A program made the position numbers and the translations under genes. Shown piece after piece: positions 55,757-64,000 of a stretch of 64,000 nt of DNA. Where the stretch lies: positions 1,386,501 to 1,450,500 of the forward strand of contig OX359189.1 of the NCBI GenBank assembly GCA_947172415.1, read 5' to 3'. The notes beneath the pieces were generated by a model that was not told where the DNA came from, did no database searches, and worked only from the letters and a program-made list of their open reading frames with translations. How positions within the stretch are numbered: position 1 is the first letter of the stretch; each line of letters begins with the position of its first letter. This DNA is from Chondrosia reniformis (Eukaryota; Porifera; Demospongiae; Chondrillida; Chondrillidae).

Positions 55757-58407
55757 ATGAGTTTAGGAGGAGGTGCTAGTTCAGGCAGTCTCCCGTCGCC
55801 CGATGCGCTCTGGGAAGTCCTTCACTCCGAACCGAAATCGTCTTGGCGGCAGTGGAGTCCTCAAGGCTTGGGACGATTCAACAGAAGGACCTTTCAGCGG
55901 TCGAGCAATCAGGTGTCAAAAGTGGCGTATGAGGAGCATGGCGATTCCAGCAATGGAGAAGCAGCGTCGAACAGTAGCAATCTGAAAAGCGAGGCTAAAC
56001 CTAAAAGTAGTGCTGCACAAGAAACTAAGATGACGAATGACATTATTGCTTCAAGTGTCTCTCCTCTGGTTGCCACGCAACCGCTTTCCTTTGTCCAAGC
56101 TGGTATACCCGGTGCTGCCTATGGAGGTATACCCGTGGTGTACCAGGCCGCGGGGGCGTGGGGCCCAACTGTCCACCCACACCTCCCCCTTACACAGATG
56201 TGCATTCCCCCTCTGAATGTGTCCCCAGTGCACCAGCAGCTGTGCCAGGTGGCCCAGCCTCCAACCCTGGCCCCCTCCCTCCAACACCAGCTGCAACCAG
56301 CTCCAACTGTGATTCTGTACAACAACCCTCCTAATGCCCTCCTCAGTGGGGGTGGGGCTGTTGTCCCTAGCAACCAGTTTATGCCTGACCCAGTTTATCA
56401 AACAGGTCCAACTGTCAGCCATCTTGAATATGATAAAGCACAAGTGAGTATCTGTATCAAAGGTTGTGTAAAAGTATTAGCTGTGAATATATCTTATCCT
56501 CCAACAAATACTTTTATACATTTCATTGTTGCATATCTCTTTCACTGTCTCCTACCAATGACTAAAGGATTTACATACGTACCTAGTATATCCAGCTAAG
56601 TACAGTGTTAATCAACTGAGCAACCAAATGGCAATTAAATGATTAAATATATTGGTCCAAGGGTGTCTTCATCTGCAGTAATTGTAAAGAGGCGCCTAAT
56701 TTAGATTTGTGTTCAGCCTGTCAATTCAACAGGAGCACTTTATGATCTTGTCTGTGAGTACAGCTGCAAGTGTTCCTGAATGATACAAAGTTTTGTGATT
56801 CCTACTTTGGGGAACTGATGTCTCAAGTGCTCAATGAATCTGTCACTGAAGTGTTGGAGGACTTAAGAGAGGAATATCAGCAATGTTGTGGATGGGTGAG
56901 CCCCTCTCATTATCAGTGTTAAAGTGCTTGGCTTGTGAACACTTTCAAATTCTCCACATTCATGAAATGTGTCCTGTTTGTCCTCTTCAGTTCCAGTCTG
57001 ATCCAGAGTACAAGGTGCTCTGCTCAGTGTACAAAGCACTGTTGGAGGAGGTGGTTGGGAGCGAGGTGCCATCAGTGGTTAGTGAGGCTATAGATGACCT
57101 CCACTACAACTGTGTCCAGTCCCCCAGGGGGAGGTACCAGGATGTGGTGCTGGGGATCACACTGGACCTGGTGAGTGAGGTGGTCACAGAAGAGACACAA
57201 GTTGAGGTCAGACTCATAATATTCTTTCTACATGAGCACACATATAAAGAACTACGTACACATAATGAGAGAAAAAAATTAGGAATATACATACAGTACA
57301 TACATATATACGTATGTATGTATATGGCCAGAGGAAAAAAAGGAAAAAAGTTGTTACAAAGGTTCATCCTTATCCAAACTCTACCTAAGGAAATTAAGTT
57401 TTAGATTATTTATGTGAGTGTTTAAGAATATAGTTTATGGAGGAATTTACTTAAAAGTACGTACATGCATGTGTTAGGTCATTGTTATCTTTGTTATTTA
57501 AATTCTGTGGAAGTACATATTAAGTTTTTTATATTTATCGTCTTGAACACCTTGAATTCCTTTGTCAGCTTGGTAAAATATCCAGTGATTATTCAACTCT
57601 CTTCTATCATTAATAGGCAATGGATGTGCTTAAGGAACACTTCTGTGCATCCTCAGTTGATAATCTTCTTGAGGAGATAATCCATGAGCTTGTATCAGAC
57701 TGCTATCATGATCATCAGCAGAGTGTGATAAATCAGAGAGATAGAGAGGTACATACATACCTGTGGCTACTACAGCTCTGCTTTTATATATAGAACTGTT
57801 TGACCAACTGCACTGGTATGCAATCATACATATATACGTATATGTACCATATTGTACAGATATATGTGTGCACGTATGAATTAATCAAACAGTTACGTAT
57901 GTGTATCTCTGTGTGTCTGTTCCACCGACAGGTCACAGAGTTGATAACTGACTACTTCGTTGGACCTCTCCTGTTTGAAGAGAGTCTGTCTCTAGCCATT
58001 GAAGGGCAAGCAGACAGTAGGCTCACAGTGGAAAATGCCACTGAAGACATTCTAGATGGTATGCATTGCTACACTCAAACATATAGTGCATTGTAGATAC
58101 TACAAGTCTTTGCAATTACATATATACACGGTTCTAACATGGTTATGCTACAATGTATTGAGTTCACTTTTGTACTACCTACATACATACATACATGTGT
58201 CCATCTACTGCAGTGTTTGTTGAGTAAATCTCTCTCCTGACACTAGATATACGTACGTACATAATACGTATATAGACTACGTATAAGTCTATTCACATGT
58301 GCATTCTTAATTTCCAGTAACTTGTGTATGTGTGTTATGTAGAGATAGTCTTTGAAACTGTTCTGGAGCTAGCAGTACAGCCTCAAGCAGATCAAGGGGG
58401 GCAATGA
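55757..58407 (+). CDS. Unrecognised 452-residue protein
   Basis: Six exons (55757-56443, 56764-56895, 56991-57206, 57617-57748, 57932-58058, 58343-58407) join in phase. I do not recognise the family. Residues 1-60 are Ser/Gly-rich with an aromatic motif (ALWEVLHSEPKSSWRQWSP). Residues 60-110 are polar. Residues 110-225 are Pro/Gln/Val-rich and likely disordered. From residue 230 on the protein is predominantly helical and acidic, with repeated patterns such as LMSQVLNESVTEVLEDL, LLEEVVGSEVPSVVSEAIDD, DLVSEVVTEET, LLEEIIHELVSDCY and DEIVFETVLELAV. These look like tandem amphipathic helices for protein-protein contact. The frame is open upstream of 55757 but without an ATG. It is divergent with CNOT11 and convergent with the dsRNA-binding gene (294-base gap). 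Confidence 0.75.
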
Positions 58408-58701
58408 CTACATAGTAGGTACCTACCGTACGTATGTACGTACATTATGTGTTGGTGTTTGTTACTTACGTACATACGTATGTACGTAAGTACATAGAAA
58501 GTGAACCACTATACTATACCCTTTTACACTTACGTACGTGTACTTACAGTAGCACTCAATTGTATTATAATGAGATACATAATTATGAGATTAAAAAATA
58601 AATGCAAACACACATGTCTACACACTTGCTGGAGTTATATGGTATATGTGAAATGATGTGTACTGCCCTGTAGTATATGTACATACGTATCATGTACATA
58701 T

Positions 58702-61236
58702 TCATGACACGTCTGGGTCACTTCTGCACACTGCTTCCCACAGTTGTCCGACGGCATTCTCCCCAGCCTGCTCCTCTGTATCCCCGGCTGCTATAACTGT
58801 GTCTGGTATCCTACCATCACTGTACCTCAGTGAGGCATAGGCTATGTGATGGTTCTGACTATTCCTACCTTGCAGTGGTGTGATGGTCATGTGACCTCTC
58901 TGATCAAGTGACTTACGAATGGTGGCAGCTGACAGGGAAGGTGATACAAGTGTGGCAGCAACTGGTCCAATCACATGAGGATGGAGACGGCTGTGACATT
59001 GAAGAGTAGTGTGCTGATTGTCTTTTGATTGCTGCATCAGAGAAGGAGAAGATGTCTGCAAGCAACTTGCTGAACGTGGCACTCCTGTTTCTTTTAACTC
59101 TGTAGTATCACATATTGTATTGTTTGATAATTCATTTTGATAGTTATTATTGACTTGACAGTTTGTGGTTGCTGAAACTGTAGTCACTTTACTCCTAGGT
59201 AGAGGGGTGGGTCTAGTTAGGCCTTGAGCTGGTGGGCACATTGCTGGATCCAGTGGGTGTGTCAATGGCACTGATGGGTACGTCGCTGCAGCTGGATCCA
59301 ACTGGGGGGTTCCTGATGTAGGATGCCCAACAGATCTGTTTAGTGACTGTGTAGTTGGAGTTGGTTCCGTTGAGGAGTACCGTGAAATGTAGCTAGCTTG
59401 TTGGAGTGAGCTCTGTTGGTTGGGTGGAACAGCAGATTGATGGGACTGTCTTGCAACCCGCAGCTGACCCATTGAATGGGTGATTGTACCCACATCTTCA
59501 TCATGAGGTAGTCCTGTCTGAGTTGACTGAGGGTCAGCAGGGGCCTCGTGGTCATCTAGTATTCTGTTGTCGTCCATTAAATTAGGGTCAATGGGAGGCA
59601 GTTGCATTAGTGGTTCTAGGGCACTAGGGAATGTTTGGTTGTTCTGTGTGGAAGGGGGGAGGGGCACTTGGGAGTGGCGAGGTAACATCTGGTTGGTTGG
59701 CATTCCACTTGATTGGTTTGCAGGGATATTCCTACCAACTGCTCCATTGCCAGTTACATGCACACCAGCAGTCGGGCTGGAGGTGCTAGGAGGTTGCTGA
59801 CACAGATCCCAAATGGTTGGACGACTAGAAGGTAGATCACTGTGATGTATACTGCCTGCTGCTGGAACTTGATCCTGACCAGAAGACATACCTTGACTGT
59901 TACCAGAAACACTCTGAGGTGAAGTGACTTCTGAAGAGAAAAGAACATTTGAAAACTAAAGTACGCATCTAACTTATTGTAAAAGTGCAGTCTATTTGCT
60001 GTGAACATACATACCTGTCCTATTGGTGTGACAGGAGTTTCTATCTGATAGTACTGCTCCAACTGCAACTGGTGGGTAAGTTTGTTGTGAGTCTAGAGTT
60101 TGATTTTGACTTTCAATCCTTTTTCTTGGTTTGGGAATTGGTTGATAGTCCAATCTTTGAGATGAAGTCTCAGAGTTCCATTGACCCAATTGAGAACCAC
60201 TTTGAGGTCCTGCAGAGATACTCTGGTAATCTGTTCCTTCCATCTCACTCACTGTAGCTGACTGCTGTTGGAACTCCACTGTGGAAGAGGAGGACACCTC
60301 CGCTATGCATCCCTCAGCATATTGTTTGAGTTGTTGGAGAGCCTCCCTGGCAGCAGATTGCTTTGCTGTCTTCTTACTACTTCCTTCTCCCGTCACAACC
60401 AACACCTGACTATTCACTGGGTTAGTGAGAGTTAGTTCACAGGTAAATGGGGCTGTATTACCAGAAGGTGTATATTTAGGATAGTCTAGACCCTGTTTCT
60501 GTAGTATCTCTTGCAAGGCAGTCACTTCATTCTTTCCAGAGTTGCAGTAAAAGAGTATTATATTTGCCAAGTCTTTCTCCTTGCCGGCACTTGATTGTAT
60601 AATAGGTTGAGAAAGAGGACCCGGGGGCAGACCTCCAGGAGGATTTGGCTGGGGGTTGTACATCTCTGGGGTACTTGGTAGCTGGTTGAACTGAATCTGA
60701 TTAATCATGTTTGAGGCAGCCTGCTCCTTTGCTTTCTTCTTATTCTTCCCACTTCCCACAACCACCAAATCCTCACCTGAGCGAGGGTGCATGGCAGTAA
60801 TTCTAAAGGTGAACGTGTGAGAGTTGTCCCCTTCGACTGTGTCCCCAATCAGGTCGTAGGCTGGGGGAGTCCTACCCAGCTTCTGGTACATCTCTTGAAG
60901 GGTACCAATGGGATTGTCCGACCCCTGGGGGAGACTAGGGGCCATGTATCCCTCCCTCCTCAGTCTCTGTACCATGCTCCTAGCTGCGTTCTCCTTGGCT
61001 TCCTTCTTGTTGCGTCCTCGTCCCTCGCTACTGAAGTTTGCCATGCTTAAATAAAACACAAATTCCCCCATCTCTCTTTCACCTTCTTCCCACTGTAGAA
61101 TAAGACTGTGTCTCTGGGAATATTTGTTAATGACTGAAACGTAAGATCCTACACTTGGTTGCTCCATGCCGTCAATATTCTGTTGTAACTGTCTTTCATT
61201 CGTATCACTCGAGACGTTCCATTCTGCGGAGGCCAT
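58702..61236 (-). CDS. Triple double-stranded-RNA-binding-domain protein with long disordered tail
   Basis: Two exons (60015-61236, 58702-59930) give 816 residues. Three dsRBDs: about 28-95 (GRNKKEAKENAA), 108-181 (SGKNKKKAKEQAA) and 236-306 (GSSKKTAKQSAA). Each has the basic KKxAKxxAA start of helix 2 that contacts the RNA minor groove/backbone. The rest (about 310-770) is Ser/Thr/Pro/Gln-rich. The last 50 residues (YASLRYSDGRI, EEQAGENAVGQLWEAV) faintly recall a degenerate fourth dsRBD lacking basic contacts. Three-dsRBD layouts occur in TRBP/PACT-like and Staufen/ILF3-related proteins, but the long tail fits none exactly. A role in RNAi, RNA localisation or antiviral sensing is possible and undecided. 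The ATG at 61236 is used; the frame continues upstream without an ATG. Confidence 0.85.
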
Positions 61237-61296
61237 CGAGATTCGGAGAAGCCCTGTATATGAGGGGATTTCCCTTGGTGGTCTCAGTTTTGAAAA
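61237..61296. promoter_or_regulatory. 60-bp gap between divergent dsRNA-binding gene and SEC63
   Basis: Start codons at 61236 (minus) and 61297 (plus) leave 60 bases for two promoters. No TATA box is visible. Confidence 0.55.
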
Positions 61297-64000
61297 ATGG
61301 CTGCCCAAATAGAATACGATGAGAGTGGTTCAACGACCTATTACTTCCTACTGTCGATCTTTGGACTCCTATTACTACCTCTAACGTACTATTTACTGCC
61401 TAAAAAGAAGACAAGTAGGTATTTATACTTAGTATTCTCTGTACCAGTTGTTGAGCTTGGTTACTTGTGTCGGTATACATTTGAAGTAAACTTCTGTCTT
61501 TCTTGATCTACCAGAGCTAGAACTGTCTTTAGCATGCAAGTGTGAAGGGTGTACTGTGAAGGCTGAAGCAATTGAGAGAAGAAGACCAAAGTCAAGAGTC
61601 AAGACAATCTTAAAGTTTGTTCTTGTCGAGTTCCCACTCACTAATCACTAGTGAAATATGTAAAAATCCCTTTTCATCTGAAATGTGACTAACTGACATT
61701 GACGTGTTTACATAGTCTGATGAAATAAGGCCCCTTTCTTGCGTAATCACTTGTGCAATAAAGTTAGGGTGAAAAGTTAAGGTAATGAATCTGTAATTAG
61801 CTTTCTCTCCTGTTAGGTACACTGTGTTGGTGGGGGCGTGGCTGCTGCTGTTCTACATGCTATACCGGGTGGCCACTATGGAGAGGACACAGACCTTTTA
61901 CGACCCCTATGATATACTTGGGATAGACAGGGTATGTTAGCATGAATATTCTAATACACCATTTTTCTTACATGCTACGTACATACATCTACTTTAGAGT
62001 AAAGGCCTATAGGGAACTAAACCTAGCGAGAACTTTGGATGAGGATACAAGAGTTTTCTCCTCCTCCTTCTCTTCTTCTCCACTGGGCCAGACAGCTGTT
62101 TCTGGGAATTCCACCCTTCATCAGTGGCCCTGGGAATCTTTGTCTTATTCTTGATCATAGCATGTATGACACTTGTGTGTATCATCATTAAAAGCATCAG
62201 TAACCGTTAGGGTTAGCATATAGTGTGAATGCACTACTGATGTTCAAGAATTATAATCGTGTGTGTAGAGTGCTACTGTGGGGGAGATTAAGAAGAGGTA
62301 CAGAGAACTGAGCAAGTTTTACCATCCGGACAAGGAGACAGGAGATGAAGAGACGTTCATGAAGATTGCCAAAGCCTATGAAGCGTACGTGCAGCCTGTT
62401 GAGTGTGTACCTCATCTTACTGGCTTCAGTAGTGTAGCATACCCTACATATATATATGTAATGAAAGTAGTGGGGTGTGAGTTTGTATGGTACACATGTG
62501 CCACCTAATTGGAGGTGTCTGGAGACATTGCTCTATTTTCTAGCATTGCCACTGTGTTCTGTACTCTTTCTAGCAGGGGTTGGCAAATGTCAAACTGGAG
62601 TTTTAGAAGCATTGAATGAACTATTGATTACTTATATGTGAAACATACGCACTGGTTCCTCTCTCGTTGCCACTGTGCATGCACAATTCTATCTGTGTAG
62701 TTTAACTGATGAAGAGTCTCGTAAGAACTGGGAGGAATATGGCAATCCAGATGGACCTCGAGGTACGTACTAAGTACAGCTAACATCTTCATTTGCACTC
62801 TTATGAATATACTCTCAGATAATCTTACACATTTGAGATGAACTACATACGCATCTTGAACCCATCTTGTACTCCTGTTAATACAACCTTCTCCTTCTCC
62901 TCCTGTGTAGCCACGACCTTTGGTATTGCCCTGCCCTCCTGGATTGTAGACAGGAAGAACTCTGCATTTGTGCTTGGGCTGTATGTGCTGGTCTTTATGG
63001 TGGCACTGCCTACTGCTATTGTAAGTGGACCATCTCCTTATTAGGAAGGCATAACGTCTTGCTACAGACACTAGTCCATTGTATGTTTCCAATATACCTT
63101 TCACTTTGGCATAATTAGAGGGTTCACCTCAAAAAAGTACCAACTGGTATACCCTTCAATGTTTAGGGTATTTAGTATTAACTGGTATACTTTCCAATGT
63201 GTAGGGTATTTAGTATTAACTGGTATACTTTCCAATGTGTAGGGTATTTAGGTATACTTTCCAATGTGTAGGGTATTTAGTATTAACTGGTATACTTTCC
63301 AATGTGTAGGGTATTTAGGTATACTTTCCAATGTGTAGGGTATTTAGTATTAACTGGTATACTTTCCAATGTGTAGGGTATCTGGTGGTTCAGGTCTGTC
63401 AAGTACAGCACTGCCAACATCTTACTTTCAACTCAGAAACTCTTTTTCCATTTCCTGGCTAAAATGAACAACGTACCAATTAAAAGTAAGCCTTTGCTTG
63501 TCTTTTAGAAATATTTTCTTACAGCTTTTTGGGTGTTGAGCTAGAAATGCAGTTGGTAAGTCTTTCATGATCTAGTACTCTAAAATCAAAAAGATGACCC
63601 CTCTACTGTAAAAAGCACAGCCAAATGTAATTAGAAGAAATCCTTACTGTATTAGTCTCTATGTAAATGTATAGAAGATGTACGAGTATGTGACTTGTGA
63701 TAAGTTCCATTTAAATAGCAATCCTGTTCATATCAATTCAAAAGTCATATCACATCAGTTTCTTGGAGAGCTACATTCATACATATGTATTTACATACGT
63801 AAATGCATATACTCCTATATACGTACATACTCTTATAATAACTTGTTTGCATATTAAGTGAATGAGGTGACTACAATTCAGATGTGTCTATTTCTTCACA
63901 GGACAGATTGCCATTTTGACCAGTGCCCAGGAGTTCACAAAGGAGCATAGCGTTGGAGTGAAGGAGAGACCAATCGACAATATTGAGCTGCCAAAGATGT
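61297..64000 (+). CDS. SEC63: SEC63 translocon protein, 5' part (runs off the window)
   Basis: J-domain ER membrane protein that recruits BiP to the SEC61/SEC62 channel. Exons seen: 61297-61414, 61515-61614, 61817-61931, 62269-62384, 62701-62762, 62911-63020, 63377-63485 and 63902 to the window end, about 276 codons in phase. TM1 is at about 15-35, followed by a cytosolic KCEGC segment and TM2. The luminal J domain runs [11 protein letters not shown] to the HPD motif ([15 protein letters not shown]) and AKAYEAL. TM3 follows [13 protein letters not shown]. Then comes the start of the Brl domain ([24 protein letters not shown]). The remaining Brl and acidic C-terminus lie outside. The exon 7 acceptor sits at the end of a minisatellite. 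Confidence 0.95.
63140..63376 (+). repeat. Minisatellite copying the SEC63 exon 7 acceptor
   Basis: Alternating units of about 38 and 29 bases built from GGTATACTTTCCAATGTGTAG and GGTATTTAGTATTAACT. Five copies of CCAATGTGTAGGGTAT precede the sixth, which is the true acceptor before GGTATCTGGTGG. Confidence 0.9.

Noticed and set aside
61237-61308. N-terminal extension of the dsRNA-binding protein reading MGSHFSKL, resembling a myristoylation site
   Set aside because: The extension starts at TTG, not ATG; the first real ATG in frame is at 61236.

Overview
The window looks like nuclear DNA from an early-branching animal, most likely a demosponge. It is AT-rich, peppered with TACGTA/ATACGTAT palindromes, and densely packed with intron-containing animal genes. 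These include immunoglobulin-type transmembrane receptors, fibrinogen-domain lectins, an axonemal dynein chain and CCR4-NOT, TRAPP, GPI, ER-translocon and GET subunits. Introns are short with canonical GT-AG ends. I assigned genes by reading exons, splice sites and phases by eye; no database search was run.

Layout. (1) 1-2.5 kb: fragments of an axonemal dynein intermediate chain (DNAI1-like), apparently missing exons. (2) 3.4-18.5 kb: two tandem 12-exon paralogues with identical exon phases. Each encodes signal peptide, four Ig-like domains, a galactose-binding-like sandwich domain, a transmembrane helix, a juxtamembrane cysteine cluster and a tail full of tyrosine motifs (hemITAM-like, ITIM-like, YxxM, YxxP, SH3 ligand). 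This is the most exciting content: a candidate surface recognition/immune receptor pair with mosaic sequence identity. (3) 18.5-29.4 kb: gene-poor, repeat-rich DNA with a tandemly duplicated module, 17-, 18/19- and 61-bp minisatellites, repeated intron-like modules and two GC-rich islands. (4) 29.5-43.3 kb, minus strand, closely spaced in one direction: APEX1, DPY19L, an intronless PFK, TRAPPC3. (5) 43.5-64 kb: GET1 (+), PIGN (-), CNOT11 (-) with two fibrinogen-domain genes nested in one intron (one broken), an unrecognised gene (+), a triple dsRNA-binding protein (-), and the start of SEC63 (+), which leaves the window.

Functional links. Several housekeeping genes serve the secretory pathway: TRAPPC3 (ER-Golgi tethering), GET1 (tail-anchored insertion), SEC63 (translocation), PIGN (GPI anchors) and DPY19L (C-mannosylation). 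Candidate recognition molecules cluster beside them: Ig receptors, secreted fibrinogen-domain lectins and a dsRNA-binding protein. That clustering may be chance. Three divergent gene pairs share start-to-start gaps of 50, 60 and 148 bp, so promoters are probably bidirectional.
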